In this document: one piece after another, positions 46,378 to 58,906 of the stretch
Numbering within the stretch: the stretch's first letter is position 1
Layout of the letters: every line of letters begins with the position of its first letter
Origin: Asterias rubens
Taxonomy: Eukaryota; Echinodermata; Asteroidea; Forcipulatida; Asteriidae
Length of the DNA: 64,000 nt
Reading direction: 5' to 3'
Assembly: GCF_902459465.1 (NCBI RefSeq)
Contig: NC_047083.1
Coordinates: 1,614,501 to 1,678,500 of the forward strand
Notes under the pieces: model-generated
Told to the model about the DNA's origin: nothing
The model's input: only the letters and a program-made list of their open reading frames with translations
The model's database searches: none
Program-made: the position numbers and the translations under genes

Positions 46378-47284
46378 CTACTTGTCGAGTTTTGGAGCTT
46401 CAAGCTGAGGCCTGTTTATCACATCCAAATCCAGAGTGGAACGCTGGGGTGACCCGAACAAAGTCCCCCTCTGGAAATAGAATAGCACAAAAAAGATATA
46501 ATAAACAGAAAGTACTTTCGTTTTTGTTGTAATAAAGTCATACCATCGTGCTTTCAATATCATACATATTATAATTTTTTTAAATTTATTGTTGTACCTT
46601 CCATGTGCCTGTAGCAAAGGTTGATAACCTCTTAGTCAGTCCTAGTGTTCCAACAGGTACAGTGCTATAGATGGGGTCAGAATTAAAAAACTCCTGATGT
46701 TTTTTTGTGTTTTTTGAATAATTGTTGTTATTTATCTTACCTATAAACTTTTATTAAATGTGCTTTTCTGGTATGTTGATAAGTTGGTAATATTGTGTTT
46801 TGTTTGTGTTGATTTTCTTATTACGCGAATTTGATTTCTCTTTACTAACACCAATTTGTTTGGTTTGAATGTTTTTGTTGTTGTTGTTGTTGTTGTTGCC
46901 GCCGCTGCTGTTGGTGTTGTTGTTGTTGTTGCTGCTGCTGCTGTTGTTGATGCCATGCTGCTTCATTTCATTTTTTGATTTCCAAGGTAAAAATGTTAAG
47001 TAAAAAAAAACCAGAACGATAAAGAAAACATAATATACATACACTAATAAGAGAGAGGAGAAGAAGTAGCACCCCTGATGGGTTTTACAAAGTAAACTAA
47101 ACTAATCGAGTTATATCTTCTGATGCCAAAATTTGAGAAACAGGCAATACAAAAGGAATTGTTGTTTTTTAACTAAAAAACTTACCGCATGGTCTCCACT
47201 TCATTAACGCCACGAAAACTAAGAAGATGAACACCACGCTAAAAGTGAACACTCCAGCTGATACACCGACTATTAGAAGCAAAC
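46378..47284 (-). pseudogene. T1: remnant of an R5-type receptor (membrane and tail exons)
   Basis: The membrane exon (47186-47284) encodes LLLIVGVSAGVFTFSVVFIF and joins in phase as in R5. The tyrosine exon (46598 to about 46680) has lost its first bases and acceptor: similarity to R5 breaks off after atggggtcag. The last exon (46378-46470) is intact, ending PQLEAPKLDK and TAG. No Ig or signal exon is found upstream, where a family-B block begins at 47388. It is most likely a truncated duplicate. It lies tail to tail with R3. Confidence 0.8.
46865..46955. repeat. (TTG)n / (GCT)n microsatellite
   Basis: Runs of gttgttgttgttg interrupted by gccgccgctgctg, inside the intron of T1. R5 has an expanded (TTG)n at the matching place (59639-59700). 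Confidence 0.95.
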
Positions 47285-47387
47285 CTGTGGTGAAATAAAA
47301 CGACGGATTGTTGGGTATATGAACAAATTTGGTTTGATTTCAGGATTATGTCTCATTGGTTAATTCTTTCGAGGTACATCGTGTAAT

Positions 47388-48452
47388 TAAAGACAATGGA
47401 CTGGACACTATTGGTATTTGTCAAAGACCAGTCTTCTCACTTGTTGTGTCTCAACAAATGCATAACAAACCTGAGAAAATTTAAGCTCAATAGGTAGTCA
47501 AAGTTGCGAGATATTAATGAAAGAAAAAACACCCTTGTCACACGAAGTTGTGTGCTTTCAGATGCTTGATTTCGAGACCTCAAATTCTAAGTCTGAGGTC
47601 TGAAGTCTGTGGAAAATAGCTTCTTTCTCGAAAAGTTCTACACTTCATGTAGAACCCGGAATTCCCTCGACGCGCAGGATATTATGTACGCAGCACCGAA
47701 CTTTGACATTTAACACACCCATAATAATATTTCAACAGATGTGACACTTACAATTACCATTACAAAAGAGCACGACGTTTTGCACACAGAACTCTAAAAT
47801 GGAAGAAAGCAGTATATATAGAGGTCTCGAATTCAATTCAATTCAATTATAGTGAGAAGTTACTTCTTTCTCAAAAACTATTACTTCAGGAGGGAGTCGT
47901 GTTTTTTCTCACAAATCAACAGCTCTCCATTGCTCGTTACCAAGTACCTTTTCTATGCAATACTATAACAACTATTTTGAGTAATTACCAATAATAGTGT
48001 CAAGTTTGTGGATGCTTTTTGGTTTTATGTGCAAAATTTGACACAACATGTAAAGTTCACCACATGAGTATCTCGTCTGCCAAACGCCTCTTCGGAATAC
48101 AGGTCTTTTTTTTTAAAACAAACATTACAAAGTCTATACCATGGTACGAAGCTCATCGATATACCATGTGACTGGCGAGTGGGAGAAATATTTTCACATT
48201 GTGTTACCACAAACCTATCCAAACATTATTAAAGTGCAAACAGTGAATTGTACTTGATTAATGTTAAGTAGGATTTGAAACTTTGCATGGCATGCATGGT
48301 GGAAATACGGAATAGAAAGGTTTGCAGTAACACCATGTAATGATTATCTCTAAAAGAGTTGGGGTGGTTCTGAAAGAAAAACAAGAAAACGGTTTCTTTC
48401 GGAACCACCCAAACTCATTTATTACATGGTGTTATTTTTTACCGCAAACATT
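47388..48452. repeat. Duplicated non-coding module, copy 1
   Basis: Contains a compound family-B element (47388 to about 48000) with the gcagcaccgaactttgaca module inside it, the cgtctgccaaacgcc block, and a family-E element (48316-48452). The same chain recurs at 49960-51014 with few differences, which dates the duplication as recent. Confidence 0.85.
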
Positions 48453-48489
48453 ATTTCTACATTGAATAATATTATAAGTATGAATGTCG

Positions 48490-49260
48490 CCACAGAATTT
48501 TTTAATATTCCGGTAGCTTTCAGCAAACATAATTACACAATTATAACAATTTTGGATCCTGCCAGTTGAACTCTTGACCTTTACTCTTCATATTTACTCT
48601 TTAGTAAGTCAGTTTATCCTCTTACATTGTTGTTAAATCACTACAGGTTAAATGTTTAATAACTTCTCCTGCTTATACAATTCGGACAAGTGTCAAACGT
48701 AAATGTTTATTTTCGAATAATAGTTTTTCGGACTTGATAATTATGTTAGGTTGGACACAATGTGTTGGGCATAAGCTTTGCTGGTGTCGAAATTTGCGGT
48801 ATGGGCTTTTCTGTAAGCACAAAAAAAACATGATAATCACAGAAAAGTATTGCTTAACAGAAATAGGTTACCAGCCAAAATTATACTAAGTTGACATGAA
48901 TGGGACTGGTGTCCAACTCATTTTTTTTATAACTGCAAGTTCTAGAGGGCAGGAACAGAATTGTGTGCTACGCGTTAGAAATTAGCTGTGACTGTTATTT
49001 GATTAGCAGAGAAAACTGCTGAGCAAAATTTCTGCTCAACCCTCGAACAAGTCGCCACTGTGCGAGCTCTCACTGACCAATTGGTTTTTCAACTGCCACA
49101 TCCGGGGATAAAAATCCACTGGACCTGCTACTTCAGTTTATCCTGTACTGGGGCATCTATCAACACCTCAAAGTGGAATCGCAGACTTTGGCGCCCAATT
49201 TAGCCTGGGGTTAGGAAAATAAAGCTAGTTAGTCCATAAGTGCATGACTTCAAAGTTAAA
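48490..49260. other. Non-coding block shared with 57900-58670
   Basis: No exon. The sequence is nearly identical to the region after R4 (for example aagctttgctggtgtcgaaa, gagggcaggaacagaattg, cgcccaatttagcctggggt). It is therefore the R4-side flank of the duplicated convergent pair. Confidence 0.75.
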
Positions 49261-49496
49261 TAATACCATCCACATCTACTCAGATTCTTATAGCGTCCAT
49301 AGAAAGTTAGAAAAGGCATAACAAAATTAATTTTTCATATTTCTGAACTAAATTATTATTTATGCACAAAATCCCATTGTGACTGCACTCACTGAGCCAC
49401 GATTGCGCGTTGAAAAAACATAGGGGGTGCTTTCCAGGGTTAACGCCTGAAATTGGCCCCCTTGGTAACAGATGAGTCAAGTGAACAAGATGATCG

Positions 49497-49818
49497 CTAC
49501 TTGTCGAGTTTTGGAGCTTCAAGCTGAGGCCTGTTTATCACATCCAAATCCAGAGTGGAACGCTGGGGTGACCCGAACAAAAAAAAACTCTGGAAATAGA
49601 ATAACACAAAAAATATATAACAAAACAGAAAGTACTTTCGTTTTTGTTGTAATAAAGTCATACTATCTTGCTTTATTGTTTCAAAATAATATTATTATCA
49701 TTTTTTAAAATTTATTGTTGTACCTTCCATGTGCCTGTAGCAAAGGTTGATAACCTCTTAGTCAGTCCGAGTGTTCCAACAGGTACAGTGCTATAGATGG
49801 GGTCAGGGGGCGCGACTT
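49497..49818 (-). pseudogene. T2: remnant of an R5-type receptor (two tail exons)
   Basis: The tyrosine exon (49724-49818) is intact and keeps DPIYSTVP. The last exon (49497-49589) is open, but its first codons are altered by an A-run replacing the AGTCCCCC tract, so RGTLFG becomes SFFLFG. Membrane, Ig and signal exons are absent: the sequence upstream passes directly into the duplicated family-B module at about 49900. Confidence 0.8.
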
Positions 49819-49959
49819 CTGTCGAATTAAGAGAAAAATCGTTTGATGAGGTATCATCATAATATTGTTGATTTTTTTTGTATGTTTAATGATTTTGGTT
49901 TGATTTCAGGATTATGTCTCATTGGTTAATTCTTTCGAGGTACATCGTGTAATTAAAGA

Positions 49960-51014
49960 CACTGGACTGGACACTATTGGTAATTGTCAAAGACCAGTCT
50001 TCTCACTTGTTGTGTCTCAACATATGCATAACAAACCTGTGAAAATTTGAGCTCAATATAGGTCGTCAAAGTTGCGAGATATTAATGAAAGAAAAAACAC
50101 CCTTGTCACACGAAGTTGTGTGCTTTCAGATGCTTGATTTCGAGACCTCAAATTCTAAGTCTGAGGTCTGAAGTCTGTGGAAAATAGCTTCTTTCTCGAA
50201 AAGTTCTACACTTCATGTAGAACCCGGAATTCCCTCGACGCGCAGGATATTATGTGCGCAGCACCGAACTTTGACATTTAACACACCCATAATAATATTT
50301 CAACAGATGTGACACTTACAATTACCATTACAAAAGAGCACGACGTTTTGCACACAGAACTCTAAAATGGAAGAAAGCAGTATATATAGAGGTCTCGAAT
50401 TCAATTCAATTCAATTATAGTGAGAAGTTACTTCTTTCTCAAAAACTATTACTTCAGGAGGGAGTCGTGTTTTTTCTCACAAATCAACAGCTCTCCATTG
50501 CTCGTTACCAAGTACCTTTTCTATGCAATACTATAACAACTATTTTGAGTAATTACCAATAATAGTGTCAAGTTTGTGGATGCTTTTTGGTTTTATGTGC
50601 AAAATTTGACACAACATGTAAAGTTCACCACATGAGTATCTCGTCTGCCAAACGCCTCTTCGGAATACAGGTCTTTTTTTAAAACAAACATTACAAAGTC
50701 TATACCATGGTACGAAGCTCATCGATATACCATGTGACTGGCGAGTGGGAGAAATATTTTCACATTGTGTTACCACAAACCTATCCAAACATTATTAAAG
50801 TGCAAACAGTGAATTGTACTTGATTAATGTTAAGTAGGATTTGAAACTTTGCATGGCATGCATGGTGGAAATACGAAATAGAAAGGTTTGCAGCAACACC
50901 ATGTAATGATTATCTCTAAAAGAGTTGGGGTGGTTCTGAAAGAAAAACAAGAAAACGGTTTCTTTCGGAACCACCCAAACTCATTTATTACATGGTGTTA
51001 TTTTTTACCGCAAA
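49960..51014. repeat. Duplicated non-coding module, copy 2
   Basis: Counterpart of 47388-48452: compound family-B element, gcagcaccgaactttgaca module, and a family-E element at 50882-51014 (ggtggttctgaaagaaaaac / gtttctttcggaaccaccc). Confidence 0.85.
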
Positions 51015-51432
51015 CATTATTTCTACATTGAATAATATTATAAGAAAGTATGAATGTCACGTAATTAGTGTTCAAACCGAGGTCACGCATGAAAATCACG
51101 CCTACTCGCGCAGATAAATCACAAAGGAGACTTATTAAATCGAGGGTTCTGCGGGTGGACTGCAAACCTATCCCCTGAGTCCCTACGACTATTCAGCCAC
51201 CAGTAGTGGTACATTAAAACCCCGTTGGAGATCCCGTTGAACGGCTGCTTTATACATGTATACCTAAAGAATACTTGTTTAACACGTTTCTGAGTTTCTT
51301 TTCAAGACAATCCGTGATATTGATCACCTATAGAAGACACATCTCTAATTGTGCCGATATAGTCATGTTATTGTAAACAACGGGAAGATTAAGCGAAATT
51401 AAATGTTGTTCTTTTTGGGGGAGGGTTCGGTT

Positions 51433-51892
51433 AAAGCCATTGGACCCTTTCGGTAAACAGTATTGTTCAAGGCTCACACTCCGTGTATCACAACTTCTAT
51501 ATCAAATAACAAACCTGTGAAATTTGTTTACCCTTTCGGTAAACAGTATTGTTCAAGGCTCACACTCCGTGTATCACAACTTCTATATAAAATAAAAAAC
51601 CTGTGAAAATTTAGGCTCAATCGGTCATCGGAGTCGGGAGAAAATAACGGGAAAACCCACCCTTGTATCCGCGCGTTTTGCCGTGTCATGACATGTGTTT
51701 AAAATAAATCCGTAATTCTCGCTAACGAGAATTGATATTGTTTTACCGTTTTCTCAAAAAGTAAAGCATTTCGTGGAATAATATTTCAAGAGAAGTCTTT
51801 CACCACTACCTTCTGTAAACCCTGTAAGTTATTTGTAAATCTGTGAACTTTTATTGTTTTGTCTGTAACGAAAGGGTCCAATGGCTTTAATT
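51433..51892. repeat. Family-C element with an internal duplication
   Basis: Ends ttaaagccattggacccttt and aaagggtccaatggctttaa are inverted. The cggtaaacagtattgttcaa ggctcacactccgtgtatc block occurs twice. The centre is attctcgctaacgagaatt. From 51015 to 51432 and 51893 to 52330 I see no exon; 52060-52180 has a short ctaaatcctttaggtac-type repeat. Confidence 0.85.
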
Positions 51893-52329
51893 AGGAGTCC
51901 GATCCCAAAACATGATATTGCGATCCATTATGTTGCTTGTAGGTCTTCCCCCATGCGGTGGCCAGAGTGTTGTTGGTGAAAATCAGTACGTTCCCTTAAT
52001 ATACAGACAACATAATCATTTCAAACTAGTGTCTCCCAATCCTTTAGGTAAATCTTGTATGTTACATTTTTTACAAACAAGGTTTGAAAAAGACACCTAA
52101 ATCCTTTAGGTACATCTTTTATATTACATATGCCAGACAAGGTATCGTTTGAAAAGACACCTAAATCCTGTAGGTACTTCTTTTGTATTAGTTGAACAAT
52201 CAGCTACGTTACTCATTGATGAACTCAATAGACGTCAATGGTCAAAGTGTGGTGGATCTTTCTGGATCTTTGGGCGGAGTCAGCAAAGCAGAGCTTTTTA
52301 TTCGCCAGGAGCTTCATGAACGTTGTACG

Positions 52330-53947
52330 TACGTGCAAAACGCATGAACACAAAGGGCACCAACAGGAAACCATATATTCAGTTTCTCCCGTTCAATTCT
52401 GCACAGTCGAAAACGACCGCAATATTTCAAAACTACAACCACCATTTCTGGAAGGTGAAGTAGCCTACAACTAATGCTCGTTGGTTCGTTGGACCCGACA
52501 CTAGATCATCGGTGTTACGATGGCCAGAAGGGAGCACACAAAACGGTAAAAATTAACTAAAAAACAAATGCATTTTTAGAAGCTGACAGGTTCAGATGTG
52601 CTAGTAGACGTTCATTCCAGCGCTTTATACTTGATGGTAGGCCTAAAGGTTAAAACCAATCCATATAATAATAGTCTATATCTAGACACTCCTTGTTCCG
52701 ACAGAATCCAAAAACCTCCGCATATGAAGGGTTATATAGGGTTAGGGTTAGGATCGGAACAAAGGGTCTCACGTAATCCGGAACATTGGTGTTTATAACC
52801 GATGAGATATTGTGCAAGAACAAGTCACGAGTAGTGAGGAACTTCAGCAGCTATCATGCCCTGCCCAGTTATGGCTTCGACAGTCTTGTACTGAGCCAAA
52901 TTTCACAGAGCTTATAATAAGCACGAAAATGTGCTTATAGCATGAATTAAATTCCTTCCTTGATAAAAACAGGATCACCCAACCAAAATTTTCATTTGTT
53001 GCATACTATTGCTTGTTAGCTGGTTTTCAGCTGTTGTTTGCTAACCTCTGAAAATCATGTGGATGGTTGCTAATCCTGTTTTTATCAAGGCAAAAATGTC
53101 ATGCTAAGCAAATGTTTTTGTGCTTAGCAGCTCTATGAAATTGGGCCCTGATTGCCGTGAGTCCGTTTTTGTCTTGACAAATACAGGGCGTGCTCGGCTG
53201 CTGCGTGCCAGTAGTAGGTGCAGGAAAGAAGGCGAGTCCATGAATAAAGTTAATAATTGTGAATAATGAGTATATTGTGACTACGCAATATTGAATATGG
53301 TGAAAAATTTGAATATTGAATAATATTGTGAAAAAAAATAATAACTGATATTGTGAAAAATCAATCAATTCGTGACTAATCAAATGGATGAGAGTTCAGA
53401 ATTTAAATGGCTGGTCCACGACTCACTATGAACACCACGACAGTGCCCCTTTAAACGTTACGTGCGAGTGGGTTTTCCCACTTTAGGCTCAGTGTAGTCT
53501 TGGCCCAAGACTATGGTGCTTGATTTTGGATAGTGTACTACGCGCGGTTGAATCGCCAAAGCGCGCCCGCCACGGTATGATTTAGTTAGCTGGACGGCTC
53601 GAAATCTAGACTACACGTAGATTTCAGTGTAGTTTTGACGGATATTTCATTGTGTTGACACACAATGTGAACTCGAGAATGGGTTTGGACTGGTGCCAAG
53701 ATGTCGATAAAAGAGGCGTACCAGCATAATGTCATTACTAGACTTTGCCCAAGACGTAGCTGATCGAGGCTGCGCTCGTTGTGGATCGCCATCTTACGGC
53801 AGGGTATAACAAACTTAATTAACTAGTCATAGATTTGTTTTCTTCTTTTATTTCTTTTCTTTTTTTTTTTTTTTTTTTTTGGGGGGGGGGGGTCATCTCC
53901 GTTTTAATAAATTATTGGTATTGATTTTTATCCACGTTAACTTATAG
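52330..53947. other. 5' flank of R4, duplicated from the R3 flank
   Basis: Collinear with 40080-42173 (shared aaagggcaccaacaggaaac, agcgctttatacttga, tccacgactcactatgaac and the insertion site ATAAAAGAG). A family-A element occupies 52895-53152. A poly-T/poly-G run lies at 53853-53892. The promoter and first exon of R4 should lie here, but I cannot place them. Confidence 0.65.
52895..53152. repeat. Family-A fold-back element, R4 flank
   Basis: Copy of the 41028-41278 element at the paralogous position, so it was inserted before the R3/R4 duplication. Ends tttcacagagcttataataa and gctctatgaaattgggccct. Confidence 0.85.
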
Positions 53948-56900
53948 GTGGCTCGGTTACCTAGTGGTATTCTACTGCATAATGACCAAGGAAATAGCTA
54001 CACAACCCATCTACACTTCTGTTACAGGCAAGTATAACAAGTAGTCACAGATATTTTAAATGTGGTTATACCAGCCTATGATAATGATACAATTTTGTTT
54101 TCCTCAATGTCCATTGAGTATTTATGGACAAAGACTTGTGGTCAGATTACCGTAATGGTATGTCACAACAGAAGCGCTGAACAGAGGCTTGTTAAAGAGG
54201 CTTAATGTTATATAGGCCTCTATAGAAAAACAATCATTTCTTTTATTTCTGGCCTTTGCTGTTCCGTAGGAAACGCTAACGACGCTCTCATTGTTTCAAG
54301 TGAGCTAGTTTACCTGCAACTCCGACAGACACAACGTGTACCGTGTGGAAAGCAGACGGGCTTCACCTCTGACGTCATCTCTGCCACGTGGTACGATACC
54401 AAAAAAAATGAAATCATTCGAATTGTAGCAGACCCGAACGACGGGAGCAATTTCACGTCTCCGAAGTACGAAGGGAGGGCTTCATTCACCAAAGGGTTCG
54501 ACCTGACCCTCAGGGGTGTCAATGATGGGGATACTGGAAGTTACAAGTGCGAAATTATCACAGCTACTGATCAAGTGAATTATAAAGTTGAAGTTACCGT
54601 TATTGGTAAGTTTGAACCCTTAGTGCGTTTACACTGCCAGTTAGCAAATGGTCATTTTAGTATTTATTTTTTTAGTTACTCTAGAAACATAATTTATAGT
54701 TTGAGTGGCCAGAAGGTCGTTCACCCGCAGGATGTTTGTACACCATAGACTAGTCCGCTGTCTCTAGGGAATTCCCCAATGACTCGTACTAAAACAAGCC
54801 CACCCATGTAGTTTTCTATTAGTGAAAACTACTCCGCCTCCGCCGCCCCCCGCCCCCACCCCATCCCGTTTTGGTGAATAGAACCCAACTGATTGGCAAC
54901 GTACCGGTCCCGCCAGTGGTTGAAAGTAAAATCACAACCTTTATACTGATGAAAATTATGTTTTTGGCTTAAAGTTGTTGATGACACAATAAACTATACT
55001 CTTTACAGGATCAAAGATTATTAAGCCTGAAAATCCATCAGGTCAAAAATATTTTCAAACTTCAAAAGGGTCAGTAAAACAACTTGTATCCCATGTTTAT
55101 TATATTAATGTTAATTGGTCACATAAAATATCCCTGTGTGTGTGACAAAGGCAAATTTGTTTCTTCAAACTTAAAAGCAAGTTATTAACAACTACTTCAT
55201 TAATTTGTTTTAATTTTTGTAATGGCTTTTTTGAAGATAAACAACTTCCTAAACGCTCAGCAGTGCGATCAGTCTCGCAGCTCCTCCGAGCCGGCAAGAA
55301 CACCGTCCATTGTCCGGTTTACAACAGATCCATCACGAGACCAACCATTTATTACTCAATTCGACGTGACTTCATCAGAAGTACCACCGAGATCCTGGTT
55401 TCCCGCTTCTCAGACGGCTCAGTTTTATTGCAAGATTCGACCTTTGACATCCAACGAGACGCCAACTACTCGTTGGTTATCAGAAAGCCAGAGACAGCGC
55501 CTGCGGAGTTGTTGATATGGTGTCACGTGTCCTCTGACGTAGATGGGGTCAATCTGATGAGTGGTTTCGTCAATGTAACTCGTGAGTATTGCCTACCGCT
55601 CGCTTAAGGTTCAAAGTTCAAAGTTCGTTTGTTCACAGCTTGATTTTTTTATACAAAGTATACATTATAGATGGATGTCTTTCAAATGTAATGTTTTAGA
55701 GTTTTATCCTTGAATGTATACACTTTCATCCTTGTACATTTCATCCTTGTATTTTTGTATTTTGTTTGTCAAATTTGCCAAATAGATATTATGACTATAA
55801 TGATGATAATAATTATTTGTATGAAATATTCATGTTAATAGGCCTTTATCATGCTGCCTCCATCTTGGTCATTTCGCAATTAGGAACAAGACTATTGTTC
55901 TTCCAGCTTCCGTTTGGTAACATTGATATCAATGGGACAAATTCAAGATGGCTGCACCATGATCAAGGTCTATCCTGTGAACTTTCCTACATAATAGCCT
56001 TATACATGCGTTTGCGCTTTCTAAAAAGTGACCACACAGTGCAGAATTTTGTAGCGGGTTAGATTGGGGGGCTCATTTGTTGCCAAGTGTCTCGCCTAAA
56101 TGTTTAGAGTCTTGATTTATTCTCTCTCTTCACCCATTTTTCTTTCCAGAATTTCAACCGGCAGAAACTTCGAATTCTATTTGGATAGCTCTTATGTGTT
56201 TAGTGGTGGTCATTTTAATCATCCTATGTGTGGCTGCCGTGTTTTACAAGATGAGATGGAAGACTACATATCTTTCTTCTCTCAGCTCCGAAGAGATGGT
56301 TCCTTTCAACCAAGAAAGCCCAATCAACAACGGTAATTTACTTCCAGGTTTTTTTAAAGGCACAGTACACTATTGGTAATTACTCAAACAATTGTAATTA
56401 TAAAAACTTACCTGGTACAACCAATGGAGAGATGTAGATAGTATAAAACGATGTGAGAAACTGTTTCCTCTGAAGTAACGTATTTTTTTTTTTTTTTAAC
56501 AGATAATTTCTCACTCAAAAACTTTCAGCCGAATGTGAGTGCGGCACAGGTTTTGGGATTTTTCTGTTGTATAGACGATGTGACCTCTGACGTCACACGA
56601 AAACCATAACATGATTCGCGCGCATACCGCCGGGCAAAACCTTTGTGTTACTGGCAGCCAGCTAGAAAGTGTATGCAATCTTACCATGACTACGGGTGTT
56701 TTTGCCCGGCGAAACATGACTTATACAGTGTTTATTTCAACAGAGGGCGGTTTGAATGTAAACATAGGTCACATCGTCTATAAGGCGATGGGACTGGAAA
56801 TAAAAGAACTCTTACGAGATGGGGACTTGAGTCAAGTCTAGGTCATTAGTGCCCAAATGTTTTTTTTATTTTTATGGGCTAGCTCATAAAAGTGTTTTGG

Positions 56901-57810
56901 TTTATTCCCTCCAACAGAAAGCTGTGGAGATTACAAACTAAAGGACGTGATTCAAAAAGGAGGCAAGAAGGGAAAAGTGCTGAATGACGTCTTCTCCTCA
57001 TTAAGATTGGTGACGGTTGCGGGTAATGGTGATTTGGTGATGCTAGACGGTGAAGGAATTCGAGTCATGTCAAAGAAATACTACAAGAAAGTCAGGTTCC
57101 AGATACAGGCAGATTTAATCAATGAATATGTTGCCATAGCAGCCTCGAAAAGACAAGCTGGGGAAGTACTCGAGGCAAGAAAGAGCGGTAAGATTACATG
57201 GCATGACAACAGCAGTGGGAAGGAGGTTGAGATCCCAGGTTGCAGCAATCAAACCCCTGGAGAGATAAGCGATATGGATGTGGACGATATGGGAACCATA
57301 TACGTTGCCGACATAGTTAAGAATGTGATTTATTCTTATAGCGTGGATGGGTCGTTCAAGTCATCGTTTGCAGTTAAAGACTCACCGAAGTGTATCAGCG
57401 CTTGCGAGGGTGGCATTTTATATGTTTTATTTGGGACTAGGATTAAGAGGGGCGAAGGGTATGACATCGAAGGGGGCACCATTAAGAAGTACACCAACGG
57501 CACACAGGGTGACTATGACATAAAGTGTCCAACATATGATAATATTGTGACGACTGGTTTGTACTCCAGCAAAACGTCCCTGTATGTTTTAACCAAAAGT
57601 GCGGGGTCTGATAAAGCTGAAGCAAGCGCCATACTTCAGTTTTCAGCGTCGGATGGTCACCTCCAACGCCGTATCATCGAAGCCTGGCCAGGAATTCTAG
57701 GCATAGTTTTCATCAGGGGTGATGATGAACTGGCCTTCTTTGATTCCAAAGAAGTAAAAGTTTATCAAAGGCAGAAAGTGATGAGGAAAAAAGCCAAGAA
57801 GAGAAGATAG
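53948..57810 (+). CDS. R4: Ig-domain receptor with intracellular NHL-like propeller
   Basis: Five exons match R3 in order and phase: leader 53948-54027 (GC donor), V-type Ig 54270-54605, second Ig-like 55237-55581, membrane 56150-56332, propeller 56918-57810. Ig 1 keeps VPCGKQ, ATWYD and DTGSYKCEI; compared with R3 it has one extra codon in the GFTSDVIS segment and several replacements (ADPNDGSNF against SNPIHGSNF). Ig 2 has one extra codon (DFIRSTTEI). The helix is VWIALMCLVVVILIILCVAA. The propeller ends YQRQKVMRKKAKKRR, a basic tail, at a TAG that R3 reads through in another frame. The propeller carries MDVDDMGTIYVADIVKN. The gene converges on R5. Ligand and partners are unknown. Confidence 0.87.
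56356..56840 (+). repeat. Half family-B element and complete hairpin, R4 intron
   Basis: 56356-56520 is the family-B half also seen in R3. The following element pairs tatagacgatgtgacc with ggtcacatcgtctata and gccgggcaaaaccttt with tttttgcccggc. Confidence 0.8.
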
Positions 57811-58906
57811 TTCTTCTCGTATTGTCTGAAGGGGTTGGAAAGAGGAAAGAGCCACAACAGAAAATGAAAATCATATAAATTTACAATTTTTTATATACGA
57901 ACTCTTTGATTTGTTGTTTTTGTCATCGCAAATTTTTTAATATTCTGGTAGCTTTCAGCAAACATTATAAATACACAATATAAACAATTTTGGATCCTGC
58001 TAGTTGAACTTTTGACTTTTACTTTTCATGTTTACTCTATATTATTGTTATATCACTAAAGGTTAAATGTTTAATAACTTCTCCTGCTTATACAATTCGG
58101 ACAAGTGTCAAACGTAAATGTTTATTTTCGAATAATAGTTTTTCGGACTTGATAATTATGTTAGGTTGGACACAATGTGTTGGACATAAGCTTTGCTGGT
58201 GTCGAAATTTGCGGTATGGGCTTTTCTGTAAGCACAAAAAACATGATAATCACAGAAAAGTATTGCTTAACAGAAATAGGTTACCAGCCAAAATTATTCT
58301 AAGTTGACATGAATGGGACTGGTGTCCAACTCATTTTTTTTATAACTGCAAGTTCTAGAGGGCAGGAACAGAATTGTGTGCTACGCGTTAGAAATTAGCT
58401 GTGACTGTTATTTGATTAGCAGAGAAAACTGCTGAGCAAAATTTCTGCTCAACCCTCGAACAAGTCGCCACTGTGAGAGCTCTCACTGACCAATTGGTTT
58501 TTTATCTGCCACATCCGGGGATAAAAATCCACTGGACCTGCTATTTCAGTTTATCCTGTACTGGGGCATCTATCAACACCTCAAAGTGGAATCGCAGACT
58601 TTGGCGCCCAATTTAGCCTGGGGTTAGGAAAATAAAGCTAGTTAGTCCATAAGTGCATGACTTCAAAGTTAAATAATACCATCCACATCTACTCAGATTC
58701 TTATAGCGTCCATAGAAAGTTAGAAAAGGCATAACAAAATTAATTTTTCATATTTCTGAACTAAATTATTATTTATGCACAAAATCCCATTGTGACTGCA
58801 CTCACTGAGCCACGATTGCGCGTTGAAAAAACATAGGGGGTGCTTTCCAGGGTTAACGCCTGAAGTTGGCCCCCCTAACAGATGAGTCAAGTGAACAAGA
58901 TGATCG

